From Streptomyces sp. RKND-216 (GTDB taxonomy: Bacteria > Actinomycetota > Actinomycetes > Streptomycetales > Streptomycetaceae): a DNA stretch of 64,000 nt. Location of the stretch: positions 1,986,001-2,050,000 of the forward strand of contig NZ_SSBQ01000002.1 of assembly GCF_004795255.1 (NCBI RefSeq), in the 5' to 3' direction. Positions 8,695 through 16,867 of the stretch are shown piece by piece (within the stretch, counting starts at the first letter, position 1; each line of letters begins with the position of its first letter). Below the pieces are notes generated by a model. The model saw nothing but the letters and a program-made list of their open reading frames with translations, was not told the DNA's origin and did not search any database. The position numbers were made by a program, and so were the translations under genes.

Positions 8695-9549
8695 ATGGCA
8701 CGCACCAGGCTGGGCACACACATCGGGGTGGTCGTCGACGACTACCGGATGGATGCGGCCGATCCGGGGTTCCGGGACTTCGTGATGGAGCTGCTGCTGC
8801 AGCACAAGGTGGTGTTCTTCAAGAGCCAGCACTTCAGTCCGGCCACCTTCACGCAGATGGTGGGGGCGCTGGGCAACAAGGAGGTGCACCCCTTCCGCAC
8901 GGCGGGTGAGAGCGAGGTGATCACCGGCATCTCACCGTTCCAGCCGTACCCCGAGTACCCCGAGATCACCGGTCTCTACCACGACGAGAAGACCACGGGG
9001 AACCTGAACTCCTGGCACAGCGACCTCAACTGGCGGGAGGAGCCGCCCTTCGCCTCGGTCCTTCGGGCCGTGCGGATACCGCCCACGGGCGGGGACACCT
9101 GCTGGGCGAACATGGGCAAGGCGTACGACTCGCTGAGCGACTCGGTGAAGTCGGAACTCGCTGAACTGCGGGTCGTGCACGACTGGGTGCAGATCTACCG
9201 CCGTGCCTTCAAGGGCAGGGAGGACATGCTCCGCGAGATGCAGGAAAAGCTCCCCGCCCAGTCGCACCCCCTGGTCATGACCCACCCGTTGACGGGGGAG
9301 AAGGTGCTGTTCTCCAACAAGGTCTCCGGCGTCCGCATCGAAGGGGTCGGCGACGAGGAGAGCCGCCGTATCCTCGACCTGGTCCACCGCCTGGCCTGGC
9401 GGCCGGAGTTCCAGTGCCGCTTCCGCTGGGAAGAGGGCGACGTCGCGATCTGGGACAACCTCGCGACCCAGCACTACGCGGTCTCCGACTACGCACCACA
9501 CGTCCGCAAGATGGAACGCATCACCCTGGAAGGCATGCCGATCAAGTGA
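8695..9549 (+). CDS. TauD/TfdA-like Fe(II)/2-oxoglutarate dioxygenase
   Basis: 284 residues. The iron triad is present: His108-x-Asp110 within SWHSDLNW and His260 within [10 protein letters not shown], followed by an Arg (RITLEG, about residue 274) that normally binds 2-oxoglutarate. Further TauD features are [11 protein letters not shown] near the N-terminus and the GGDTCWANM strand. It starts two bases after the ATP-grasp stop, in the same operon. The family hydroxylates or desaturates unactivated carbon next to a carboxylate, amine or sulfonate; here it is a tailoring enzyme of the product or a precursor. The chloramphenicol cluster has no such gene as far as I recall, so this marks a chemical difference. 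Confidence 0.88.
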   Translation: MARTRLGTHIGVVVDDYRMDAADPGFRDFVMELLLQHKVVFFKSQHFSPATFTQMVGALGNKEVHPFRTAGESEVITGISPFQPYPEYPEITGLYHDEKTTGNLNSWHSDLNWREEPPFASVLRAVRIPPTGGDTCWANMGKAYDSLSDSVKSELAELRVVHDWVQIYRRAFKGREDMLREMQEKLPAQSHPLVMTHPLTGEKVLFSNKVSGVRIEGVGDEESRRILDLVHRLAWRPEFQCRFRWEEGDVAIWDNLATQHYAVSDYAPHVRKMERITLEGMPIK

Positions 9550-10076
9550 CTCAGATCATCGTTGTCAACGGCGGATCCAGCTCCGGCAAGACCGGAATCA
9601 CCCGCTGCCTGCAGTCCGTTCTCCCCCAGCCGTGGATCAGCCTCGGTGTGGACGACCTCATCGAGGCGCTGCCCGCGAGGATGATGCAGTCGGACGGGGG
9701 CGTCGAACTCGGTAAGGACGGGGAGGTCGAGGTCGGCTCCGATTTCCGCGAGGCCGAGTCCGCCTGGACCGCGGGCATCGCGGCGATGGCGCGGGCCGGA
9801 GGTCGGATCATCATCGATGACGTCTTCCTCGGTGGAAAGGAGTCGCAGGACCGGCTCCGCGAGCGCCTCGAGGGGCTCGACGTGCTCTGGGTCGGCGTGC
9901 GGTGCGACCCGGAGGTCGCTGCCGGTCGGGAGATCGCCCGCGGTGACCGAGTACCCGGAATGGCCGCCTCGCAGGCGGAAAAGGTGCACAAGGACGTCGT
10001 CTACGACGTCGAGGTCGACACCAGCCACACCGAATCCGTCGAGTGCGCCCGCGTCATCGCGAAGCACGTCGCCTGA
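9546..10076 (+). CDS. Chloramphenicol 3-O-phosphotransferase (CPT) homologue, likely self-resistance
   Basis: 176 residues; CPT of S. venezuelae has 178. The similarity to CPT as I recall it runs end to end: P-loop GGSSSGKT (residues 9-16), [20 protein letters not shown] with Asp36 matching CPT's catalytic Asp37, [22 protein letters not shown] and YDVEVDT. CPT uses ATP to phosphorylate the primary C3 hydroxyl of chloramphenicol and so inactivates it. GTG9546 overlaps the dioxygenase stop by four bases (GTGA), making it the last gene of the 770-10076 operon and tying it to the pathway. Expected role: protecting the producer by phosphorylating the terminal hydroxyl of the product or an intermediate. 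Confidence 0.92.
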   Translation: MTQIIVVNGGSSSGKTGITRCLQSVLPQPWISLGVDDLIEALPARMMQSDGGVELGKDGEVEVGSDFREAESAWTAGIAAMARAGGRIIIDDVFLGGKESQDRLRERLEGLDVLWVGVRCDPEVAAGREIARGDRVPGMAASQAEKVHKDVVYDVEVDTSHTESVECARVIAKHVA

Positions 10077-10100
10077 TGTGAGGTGAACCGGCGCGACCGG

Positions 10101-10130
10101 ACGGCCGACCGCCCGCCGGGGGTCGGCCGT
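10101..10130 (+). terminator. Hairpin after the CPT gene
   Basis: ACGGCCGACC (10101-10110) pairs with GGTCGGCCGT (10121-10130) across a ten-base loop, 24 bases after the CPT stop codon. It probably ends or attenuates the biosynthetic operon; no T-run follows, as is usual in Streptomyces. Confidence 0.6.
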
Positions 10131-10244
10131 TCCGCCACCGTCCTCGCACCGACGTGACTGCCCCTGCCGCCGCACCGCCCCCGCTGCGGTGCGGGGCTCG
10201 CACCGTTGTTCTCGCTGTCGTCCCCCAAGAAAGAGTGATCACGG

Positions 10245-10901
10245 GTGAAGAAGTTCGTCATATTCGATCTCGACGACACACTGGTGGACAGCATCGGCGG
10301 GATCGACCGCTGGTTCGTGGAGCTGACCGAGCAGCGGGCACTCGGGCCGGACGGGCTGGCCTTCCTGCGGGAGGAGCAGCAACGGCCGGTGTCTCCCGCG
10401 GAGACGTTCCGCGCCATCGTCGACCGTTTCGGCTTCTCCGAGAGCCCGTCCGAACTCCGGCAGCTGTTCTGGGAGCGCTGGCCGCGCCTCGTCCGCCCGG
10501 TCGAGGGGGTGCCGGAGAACCTACGGGCGCTGCGTGGGCAGGGCTGGCGCACGGCGCTGTTGACCAACGGCCGGGAGGATCAGCAACGCCCGAAGATGCG
10601 GGACGACCTGGGCGACCTCTTCGACGTGCTCTGCTTCGCCCACGACGAGGGCGTCAGCAAGCCCGACCCGGAGGCCTTCCGGATCGTCGAGCGGCGCGCC
10701 GCCACGTCACTCGAAGGCGGGTGGATGGTCGGTGACTCCCTCTCGGACGACATCGCATCCGCCGCCGCTCTGGGCATGTCCACGATCTGGGTCTCGGGGG
10801 GCAAGGAGCTGCCGGACGGCGGCGCCCTGCCGAACGAGGTCGTCGAGACGGTCAGCGAGGCGTTCCGGATTCTCTCCTCCCGGTGCGAAGCGGGTGTGTG
10901 A
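10245..10901 (+). CDS. HAD-superfamily phosphatase (subfamily IA)
   Basis: 218 residues with the four HAD motifs: FDLDDTLVDS (nucleophile Asp8 and Asp10), LLTNGR (motif II), the Lys of SKPDPEAF (motif III) and MVGDSLSDDI (motif IV). The helical cap lies between motifs I and II. GTG10245 follows an AAGAAAGAG sequence. It is separated from the CPT gene by a hairpin and about 170 bases, but lies inside the cluster and reads the same way. Substrate unknown. Two readings fit: a pathway phosphatase, or the activator of a CPT-phosphorylated, inactive precursor. With no signal peptide it would act in the cytoplasm, which makes a late extracellular activation step less likely. Confidence 0.85.
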   Translation: MKKFVIFDLDDTLVDSIGGIDRWFVELTEQRALGPDGLAFLREEQQRPVSPAETFRAIVDRFGFSESPSELRQLFWERWPRLVRPVEGVPENLRALRGQGWRTALLTNGREDQQRPKMRDDLGDLFDVLCFAHDEGVSKPDPEAFRIVERRAATSLEGGWMVGDSLSDDIASAAALGMSTIWVSGGKELPDGGALPNEVVETVSEAFRILSSRCEAGV

Positions 10902-10917
10902 CGAGGCCGCCGTGGCC

Positions 10918-10955
10918 CTGCCCCCGGCGAGGTGCACGCACCTCGCCGGGGGCAG
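10918..10955 (+). terminator. Strong hairpin after the HAD gene
   Basis: A perfect 18-bp stem (10918-10935 with 10938-10955) and a two-base loop, starting 16 bases after the stop codon. It probably ends the HAD transcript and insulates the exporter gene. Confidence 0.75.
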
Positions 10956-11133
10956 TCGAGCCGCCTGGCGGCCGGGGACGTTCGGGCCGGCGCGGGCGGG
11001 CCGAGGCGCACACACCACACCGAGGAGAGGGAGGCGCGACGAGTCCGACTGCGTCCCGTACAGCGCGCCCCATCGGCGCTGACGGGTCATCACGCCCTGT
11101 GCAGGGAAACCCCCTTGGTTCAGGATCACACTG

Positions 11134-11163
11134 TTGACAACCCTCTGTGAGCTCGGCCAGGAT
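11134..11163 (+). promoter_or_regulatory. Promoter of the MFS exporter gene
   Basis: TTGACA (11134-11139) and CAGGAT (11158-11163) with an 18-base spacer make a good sigma-HrdB-type promoter. The transcript should start near 11170, inside the inverted repeat at 11170-11198. That makes the most upstream TTG (11172) an unlikely translation start. Confidence 0.6.
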
Positions 11164-11169
11164 CAGCCA

Positions 11170-11198
11170 GGTTGAGTCAGCCCACAGGTCGCTCAACC
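11170..11198. promoter_or_regulatory. Inverted repeat at the exporter transcription start
   Basis: GGTTGAG (11170-11176) and CTCAACC (11192-11198) form a perfect 7-bp dyad with a 15-base gap, directly over the predicted transcription start. That position suits a repressor operator, for example one released by the pathway product. It only loosely resembles the StrR/NovG consensus. Confidence 0.4.
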
Positions 11199-11258
11199 GT
11201 ATTGTTGTGCGTCGACGTCGACGGAGGAACCCTCCTGGCGCGTCACGGGGGAGGATTC

Positions 11259-12425
11259 TTGTCGCTCAGGGTTTATCTGCTTTTTCAGACTTTCGTTGAG
11301 CGGTTTCTCCTCTTCGCCATTCCCCTGATGGTGTACCGCGCCACCGGCAGTGTGCAGTCCTCGGGAATCTCATTCCTGGTCGAGTGGTTGCCGACCATTA
11401 TGATGCTGCCACTCACGGGCATCGTCGTCGACCGGTACGGCGTACGGAACGTTTTCCTGGGATCGAACGCGATCCGACTGGCCGTGTGCTTTCTCTTCTT
11501 CGGAATCCTCATGGGCTCCGAGAGCGCTGCGGCGTACATCATCGTGGGCGGCATTCTCTCGCTGTTCAATCTGTTCGCCTATGTCGCTTTCGAGAAGCAC
11601 ATCACCGTCCTGGAGAGCAAGGACGAAGTGGCGAAGGCGTTCTCCTTCTTCCAGTTCAACCAACAGTCGATGCAGGTGATCGTGCCGATCTGCGGCGCGT
11701 GGATCGTCGTGCATGTCGCCCCTCACCTGCTCTTCCTCATCTCGGCAGTGAGCTATCTGCTGCTCCTGCTGCTCGCCAGGGCTATGCCTCACGACGAGCA
11801 CCGCAGCCAGGTGTCCGTGGGCAACACCTTCAAGGCGATCAAGAACGCGTTCAGGTTCGTCGGCACCAGCGTCACGCTGCGCTGGCTCGGCATTCTCATG
11901 ATGTCGACGAACTTCGCCTTCGGGCTCATGTACACGGCCCTTCCCGATCTGGTTCTGCACATCGAGGGGCAGTCCGAGGTGTACCTCGGGAGCGTGTACG
12001 GCCTCGCGGCCCTCGTATCGTTCGTGTACTTCCTTTCGAGTTCAAAGATCGCGGAGAAGGAACTGGTCGAACCGCTGGGTGTCGCCGCGGCTCTGATTAT
12101 TCCGGCCAGTCCCCTCCTGCTCGCCTTCTCCACCGGTGTGCCGGTCCTCGCCCTGTCGTTCTGTCTGGTGGCAGGACCCCTGGTGGCCTTCTCGGTGCAT
12201 GCGCGAGTAGTCCGCAACGCAGCCATGCCGTCCGAGAATTACGCACTGACCATTTCGATCACGATGATTCTCTCCCTGCTCGGCCTGCCGCTGTCGGGTG
12301 CCTACATCGCCGTTGCCACATCCCATCTGTCAGTGCCGACGGCCATCATTTGCGCTTCCGTCGTGGCACTCCTGCTGTCGGTGGTGAGCCTGCGCGCGAT
12401 GCGGCCCAGCTATTCGCACGCGTAG
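11259..12425 (+). CDS. MFS transporter, probable product exporter
   Basis: 388 residues if TTG11259 is the start; a GGGGGAGGA sequence ends three bases before it, and the first helix (RVYLLFQTFVERFLLFAIPL) begins at once. In-frame TTG codons at 11172, 11202 and 11205 are possible but lack a good ribosome site, and 11172 is essentially at the predicted transcription start. About twelve hydrophobic spans are seen, with an MFS-type loop after helix 2 (DRYGVRNVF) and a long central cytoplasmic loop (about residues 185-205). It has its own promoter between the biosynthetic operon and the regulator gene. By position it is the exporter and a second layer of self-protection, as CmlF is in chloramphenicol clusters. 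Confidence 0.85.
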   Translation: MSLRVYLLFQTFVERFLLFAIPLMVYRATGSVQSSGISFLVEWLPTIMMLPLTGIVVDRYGVRNVFLGSNAIRLAVCFLFFGILMGSESAAAYIIVGGILSLFNLFAYVAFEKHITVLESKDEVAKAFSFFQFNQQSMQVIVPICGAWIVVHVAPHLLFLISAVSYLLLLLLARAMPHDEHRSQVSVGNTFKAIKNAFRFVGTSVTLRWLGILMMSTNFAFGLMYTALPDLVLHIEGQSEVYLGSVYGLAALVSFVYFLSSSKIAEKELVEPLGVAAALIIPASPLLLAFSTGVPVLALSFCLVAGPLVAFSVHARVVRNAAMPSENYALTISITMILSLLGLPLSGAYIAVATSHLSVPTAIICASVVALLLSVVSLRAMRPSYSHA

Positions 12426-12466
12426 CTCCGCACTCCTCAGTCGTTCGTCCCCAGGAGAAGGAATCA

Positions 12467-13438
12467 ATGTCGGAAAAACCAGGCTACCGCCCGGAAGGCA
12501 GCTTCCAGATCGCAGTGAGATCCCTGCGCCAGGCCGACTCCCCGCGCTTCGGCATCAATCTCGAGCACGTACGACGGCTGGCGGAGAGTGAAGCCGTTTT
12601 CCAGCCGATCCTGGTGCATCGGGAGACGATGCGGGTGGTGGATGGCATGCACCGGGTGCACGCGGTGAAACTGCGCGGTCAACACACTCTCGCCGCCGAG
12701 TGGTTCGAGGGTGATGAGTGCGCGGCGTTCATGGTCGCCGTGGAGTCCAACGCGCAGCACGGTCTCCCGCTGTCACGCGAGGAGCGGAAGCAGGCGGCGC
12801 TGCGCATACTCCGCTATCACCCCGACTGGTCCGACCGGGCCATCGCCAAGACAAGTGGCCTGAGCGCCCGGAGTGTTGGGACGATCCGTCGGCAGACGGG
12901 CCAGGAAGGCGCACGGGCCGACGTGCGCATCGGCTGTGACGGCCGGGCCCGCCCGTCGAGCACGGCGGCCGGACGTGTCGCCGCGGCGGAGATGATCCGG
13001 CAGAATCCATCCGCCTCGCTGCGGGAGATCTCCCGACAAGCCGGCATCTCCGTGGGAACCGTCCGGGACGTCCGGCGACGCCTGGCGAGCGGCCAGGAGC
13101 CGGTCCCGGAGAGACAGCGAAAGGGGCTAAACACCTCCGATAGCATCCCGGTGGTGGTCGAGCCTCAGGTCGTCGAGGCCGTCTCCGACCCCGCGCAGCG
13201 GATCGAGATGTTCAACAGGCTCCGCAAGGATCCGTCGCTCCGGCTCAGCGAGAACGGGAGGTTCGTGCTGCACCAGCTCCGTACGCAGCTGTGCAGCACG
13301 GAGGACTGGAAGCGGCTCGCCCCGGCCATTCCGATGCATGGCCGCACCACTGTCGCGGAGTTGCTCTCGGCCTGCGCGGACGACCTCATGGAGGTCGCTC
13401 AGGAACTCCGCAGGATCGAAGACTCACTCGCCGGTTGA
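12467..13438 (+). CDS. StrR/NovG-type ParB-like pathway activator
   Basis: 323 residues, ATG12467 preceded by AGGAGAAGGA. The N-terminal region (SLRQADSPR, then RLAESEAVFQPILVHRETMRVVDGMHRVHAVKLRG) is the ParB/Srx-like core of the StrR family. A helix-turn-helix follows (SDRAIAKTSGLSARSVGTIRRQTG), and a second one around SLREISRQAGISVGTVRDVRRRL. StrR (streptomycin) and NovG (novobiocin) are cluster-specific activators. A box of their type lies at 602-629 upstream of the biosynthetic operon. The gene is 41 bases after the exporter and 3 bases before the phosphopantetheinyl transferase, so these genes may be co-transcribed. Confidence 0.88.
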   Translation: MSEKPGYRPEGSFQIAVRSLRQADSPRFGINLEHVRRLAESEAVFQPILVHRETMRVVDGMHRVHAVKLRGQHTLAAEWFEGDECAAFMVAVESNAQHGLPLSREERKQAALRILRYHPDWSDRAIAKTSGLSARSVGTIRRQTGQEGARADVRIGCDGRARPSSTAAGRVAAAEMIRQNPSASLREISRQAGISVGTVRDVRRRLASGQEPVPERQRKGLNTSDSIPVVVEPQVVEAVSDPAQRIEMFNRLRKDPSLRLSENGRFVLHQLRTQLCSTEDWKRLAPAIPMHGRTTVAELLSACADDLMEVAQELRRIEDSLAG

Positions 13439-13441
13439 GAC

Positions 13442-14170
13442 GTGCTGGAGAGCATCCTGCCTCCGGCCGTGTGCGGATCGCAGTCCTCCACGGACCGGCT
13501 CGACGTCGCGCTCTTCCCCGAGGAAGAGGTCGTCGTCGCCGGCGCGGTCGCCCGCCGGAAGGCCGAGTTCACCACCGTCCGCGCCTGCGCACGGGACGCC
13601 CTCGCGGCCCTGGGGCACGCCCCCGTCCCCCTGGTGCCCGGTGAGTACGGCGCGCCCAGCTGGCCGGACCACGTGGTCGGCAGCATGACGCACTGCCCGG
13701 GGTACCGTGCCGCCGCCGTGGCCCGCAGCGCCGACGTGGTCACGCTCGGGATCGACGCCGAGCCCCACGAGGCCCTTCCCGAGAAGGTGCTGAGGGCCGT
13801 CGCACGCCCCGAGGAGCTCGACATGCTGGCGGGACTGCCGGATGCGGGAGGGGTCGCCTGGGACCGCCTCCTCTTCAGCGCGAAGGAATCGGTCTACAAG
13901 GCCTGGTTCCCCGTGGCCCGCAGATGGCTGGGGTTCCGGCAGGCGACGATCGTGATCGTGCCGGACGGCACGTTCACGGCCCGGCTCCACACCCTGGGTC
14001 CACACCTGCTCGGGCGGCCCCTGACCGGATTCCACGGGCGGTGGGCCACGAGCGACGGCCTCGTCGCCACGGCGATCACGGTCGAGCGCAACGTCCCCCG
14101 ACCCGCCCGGAACGGCGGTCCGTTCCCTGCCGACGAATTCCTCGCCGTGGAGAGCCTGCCCCGCACCTGA
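13442..14170 (+). CDS. 4'-phosphopantetheinyl transferase (EntD/Sfp type)
   Basis: 242 residues. Magnesium-binding GIDAEP (Gly103-Ile-Asp105-x-Glu107) and KESVYKAWFP (Lys148-Glu149-x3-Lys153) are the family signatures, and SMTHCPGY matches the upstream conserved His region. It transfers phosphopantetheine from coenzyme A to a carrier-protein Ser, here most simply Ser549 of the A-T-R synthetase. GTG13442 lies three bases after the regulator stop, implying translational coupling. It is the last gene of the cluster on this side; the next gene is convergent. Confidence 0.93.
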   Translation: MLESILPPAVCGSQSSTDRLDVALFPEEEVVVAGAVARRKAEFTTVRACARDALAALGHAPVPLVPGEYGAPSWPDHVVGSMTHCPGYRAAAVARSADVVTLGIDAEPHEALPEKVLRAVARPEELDMLAGLPDAGGVAWDRLLFSAKESVYKAWFPVARRWLGFRQATIVIVPDGTFTARLHTLGPHLLGRPLTGFHGRWATSDGLVATAITVERNVPRPARNGGPFPADEFLAVESLPRT

Positions 14171-14343
14171 GTCCAGCCCGCGCAGACGCCTTCTTCCGCA
14201 CCGGGACTGGGCAGGCGCCGACCCGTGCGGGGCGGGTTCGTGCACGACCCCGACCCGCACGACCCGTGGGACAGACTGGCCCCGCCCGCCACGGCGGAGC
14301 CCCCCGGCCACCGTTCGGAGGCCGGACGCCGAGGCCGACGGCG

Positions 14344-15528
14344 TCAGAGGCGGGGGGAGCGGGGGGCCGCGGAGGAGTGGTGGCCGGCGACGGCGAGCGC
14401 GCGGTAGGCGACGTAGGCGGCGACGGGGTCGGGGGCGGCGGCCCAGGGGAGGGCGCCGACGTAGCCGTCGACGACGCGCAGTGCCTCCAGCGCCTCCTCG
14501 TAGCGCTCGGCGCGGACCAGGAGGCAGACCAGCAGGTGCAGGACGTGCGGGCGGACCGGGTGGTCGTCCTCGACCTGGTCGACGGCGAACTCCGCGGCCT
14601 CGATGGCCCGTTCGACGTCTGCGCTCTGGTAGAGGCCGCGGACGACGTTGACCTCCGGAAGGTGCTCGTAGAGGGCGAAGAGCGGGAGGGCCGGGAGCAG
14701 GGTGCCCTCGGGGGCGTGCGCGGCCGCGGTCTGCGCGAAGGCGTCGGCCTGCTGCTTGGAGCCGCGGCCGCTCTCGGCCCAGTACTGGAGGGCGGCGAGG
14801 TGGGCGCCCATGTGGTGGGGGGCGCGGCGAGTGACCTCGGACCACAGCGCCTCGAAGTCGGCGGTGCGGTCGCCGAGGGCGCGGGCGACCACCAGTTCGG
14901 TGAGGTACGGGGTAGGGTCGGCGTCGGCGAGGGCGGCGGCCTCGCGGCAGACGGTGCGGGCCTCCTCCAGGATGATGCGGTGGGAGTCGGTGCCGGGCGG
15001 CTCGGCGAGGCCCTGCCAGACCAGGAACTGGGCGTAGACCTGAGCGGCGGAGGGGTCCTGGGGCCGTTCGGCGCGCCACTGACGCAGCCAACTCGCGTCC
15101 GGGACGGCGGCGGCCGGCACCGGGTCCTTGCGGAAGGACACGGCGTCGGCGGTGGGCGCGGCGTCCGGTTCCGGTGCCGGCGAGGCGGCGCGGGCCTCGG
15201 CGAGTTCCTTGGCTGCGGCGCCGGCGGCGGACTGCACGCGCTGCCAGCGCAGCTCCCACTCGTCGCCGGTGAGGGCGAAGAGCCGGGCGATCTGCTCCCA
15301 GTCCTGCCGGGTGCGGGCCTCGTCGAGGGCGTCCACGAGCTGCGGGTCGGGGCCGGGCAGCCGTACGTCCAGCTCCGCGGGGGCCGCGAAGCCGTACGCG
15401 GCCTCGGGCGAGATCGCGGTGAGGTGCCCGCCGGCGGCCTCGCGGGCGAGCCGGCGGCGCCGCATCGCGGGCACCACGAGCACGCCGAACAGAGCGGCGA
15501 GGACAATCAGCAGGAACAGCGCTTCCAT
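14344..15528 (-). CDS. Membrane-anchored TPR-like protein of unknown function
   Basis: 394 residues starting at ATG15528 (MEALFLLIVLAALFGVLVVP), which gives a single N-terminal membrane anchor followed by an Arg-rich stretch and a long soluble region. The C-terminal half is a run of paired helices with Ala/Leu spacing typical of tetratricopeptide-like repeats (for example around WSEVTRRAPHHMGAHLAALQYW and VCLLVRAERYEEALEALRVVDG). The protein would face the cytoplasm or periplasm depending on topology. It is convergent with the phosphopantetheinyl transferase and divergent from the cystathionine gene. The function is not known to me; a scaffold role is only a guess. Confidence 0.75.
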   Translation of the reverse strand: MEALFLLIVLAALFGVLVVPAMRRRRLAREAAGGHLTAISPEAAYGFAAPAELDVRLPGPDPQLVDALDEARTRQDWEQIARLFALTGDEWELRWQRVQSAAGAAAKELAEARAASPAPEPDAAPTADAVSFRKDPVPAAAVPDASWLRQWRAERPQDPSAAQVYAQFLVWQGLAEPPGTDSHRIILEEARTVCREAAALADADPTPYLTELVVARALGDRTADFEALWSEVTRRAPHHMGAHLAALQYWAESGRGSKQQADAFAQTAAAHAPEGTLLPALPLFALYEHLPEVNVVRGLYQSADVERAIEAAEFAVDQVEDDHPVRPHVLHLLVCLLVRAERYEEALEALRVVDGYVGALPWAAAPDPVAAYVAYRALAVAGHHSSAAPRSPRL

Positions 15529-15603
15529 GACGGCGTTCTCCGGCGGGTGGAGGGATTCGACCGGGGTTCGGCCGAGCGTGTCTGCCTCCACGGTACGGCC
15601 CGC

Positions 15604-15616
15604 TACCGTGGGCCCC
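15604..15616 (+). promoter_or_regulatory. -10 box of a leaderless promoter (cystathionine gene)
   Basis: TACCGT (15604-15609) ends seven bases before the ATG at 15617, and there is no SD sequence. Transcription would begin at or next to the start codon. Confidence 0.5.
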
Positions 15617-16768
15617 ATGAACGACCGGAACCCTCAGAGCTTCGAGACCTTGGCCATCCATGCCGGGCAGGCGGCGGACCCCGCGACCGGTGCGGTCGTG
15701 CCGCCCATCTACCAGGTGTCCACGTACAAGCAGGACGGCGTGGGCGGCCTGCGCGGCGGCTACGAGTACAGCCGCTCGGCGAACCCGACGCGTACCGCGC
15801 TGGAGGAGAACCTGGCCGCGCTGGAGGGCGGCCGCCGCGGCCTGGCGTTCGCGTCGGGCCTGGCGGCGGAGGACTGCCTGCTGCGCGCCCTGCTCCGCCC
15901 CGGCGACCACGTGGTGATCCCGAACGACGCGTACGGCGGCACGTTCCGGCTGTTCGCGAAGGTCGTGGAGGCCTGGGGCGTGACGTGGTCGGTGGCGGAC
16001 ACCTCCGACCCGGCGGCGGTGCGTGCGGCGGTCACCGAGCACACCAAGGTGATCTGGGTGGAGACGCCGTCGAACCCACTGCTGGGCATCAGCGACATCG
16101 CGGCGCTGGCCGACGTGGCCCTTACCGTCGGCGCGAAGCTGGTGGTGGACAACACCTTCGCCAGCCCGTACCTGCAGCAGCCGCTGGCGCTCGGTGCGGA
16201 CGTGGTGGTGCACTCGACCACCAAGTACATGGGCGGCCACTCCGACGTGGTCGGCGGTGCGCTGGTGGTGAACGACGACGCGCTGGGCGAGGAGCTGGCC
16301 TTCCACCAGAACGCGATGGGCGCGGTTGCCGGCCCGTTCGACGCCTGGCTGGTGATGCGCGGCATCAAGACACTCGCGGTGCGGATGGACCGGCACGGCG
16401 CGAACGCGGCGCGGATCGTGGACCTGCTGACCGAGCACGCCGCGGTGACCGAGGTGTACTACCCGGGTCTGCCGTCGCACCCGGGTCACGAGGTGGCGGC
16501 GAAGCAGATGCGCGGCTTCGGCGGCATGGTGTCGTTCCGGGTGCGGGGTGGCGAGGAGGCCGCGGTGCGCGTGTGCGACCGGGCGAAGCTGTTCACGCTG
16601 GGCGAGTCGCTGGGCGGTGTGGAGTCGCTGATCGAGCACCCGGGCCGGATGACGCACGCCTCGGTGGCGGGATCGGCGCTGGAGGTCCCGGCGGACCTGG
16701 TGCGGCTGTCGGTGGGCATCGAGTCGGCGGAGGACCTGGTGGCGGACCTGTCGCAGGCGCTGGCCTGA
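15617..16768 (+). CDS. metB: Cystathionine gamma-synthase / gamma-lyase (PLP enzyme)
   Basis: 383 residues, the normal length for Cys/Met-metabolism PLP enzymes. Seen: YSRSANPTR near the N-terminus, the cofactor-binding SGLAAED region, VETPSNPLLGISDI, VVDNTFASPYLQQPL and HSTTKYMGGHSD, whose Lys forms the Schiff base. The GESLGGVESLIEHP segment near the C-terminus is typical of gamma-synthase/lyase. It makes cystathionine from an activated homoserine plus cysteine, or splits cystathionine to cysteine; the two activities cannot be separated by eye. The ATG follows a -10 box by seven bases (leaderless). A large palindrome ends the gene. Confidence 0.92.
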   Translation: MNDRNPQSFETLAIHAGQAADPATGAVVPPIYQVSTYKQDGVGGLRGGYEYSRSANPTRTALEENLAALEGGRRGLAFASGLAAEDCLLRALLRPGDHVVIPNDAYGGTFRLFAKVVEAWGVTWSVADTSDPAAVRAAVTEHTKVIWVETPSNPLLGISDIAALADVALTVGAKLVVDNTFASPYLQQPLALGADVVVHSTTKYMGGHSDVVGGALVVNDDALGEELAFHQNAMGAVAGPFDAWLVMRGIKTLAVRMDRHGANAARIVDLLTEHAAVTEVYYPGLPSHPGHEVAAKQMRGFGGMVSFRVRGGEEAAVRVCDRAKLFTLGESLGGVESLIEHPGRMTHASVAGSALEVPADLVRLSVGIESAEDLVADLSQALA

Positions 16769-16813
16769 CCGTACGCCGTCTGACCGGTCGGCCGCCTGAC
16801 CGTCACGTCACCG

Positions 16814-16867
16814 GACACGCCGACGCCGGGCGTCCCCTGCGCAGGGGACGCCCGGCGTCGGCGTGTC
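16814..16867. terminator. 54-bp perfect palindrome, bidirectional terminator
   Basis: The 27 bases 16814-16840 are the exact reverse complement of 16841-16867, with no loop. It lies between two converging genes and runs two bases into the stop codon of the small membrane protein, so it can stop transcription from both sides. Confidence 0.85.

Noticed and set aside
10902..11171. Small open frames after the HAD gene
   Set aside because: They are translations of the hairpin and flanking spacer, with no ribosome site and no consistent codon bias.
11172..11258. Longer N-terminus for the MFS exporter (TTG11172)
   Set aside because: The predicted transcription start is about 11170, no ribosome site precedes 11172, and the extra 29 residues do not look like MFS sequence.
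13424..16657. A 1077-codon open frame on the minus strand
   Set aside because: It lies opposite the phosphopantetheinyl transferase and cystathionine genes, which have clear motifs. Its own translation is Arg/Pro/Gly-rich without any domain; long antisense frames are normal in high-GC DNA.
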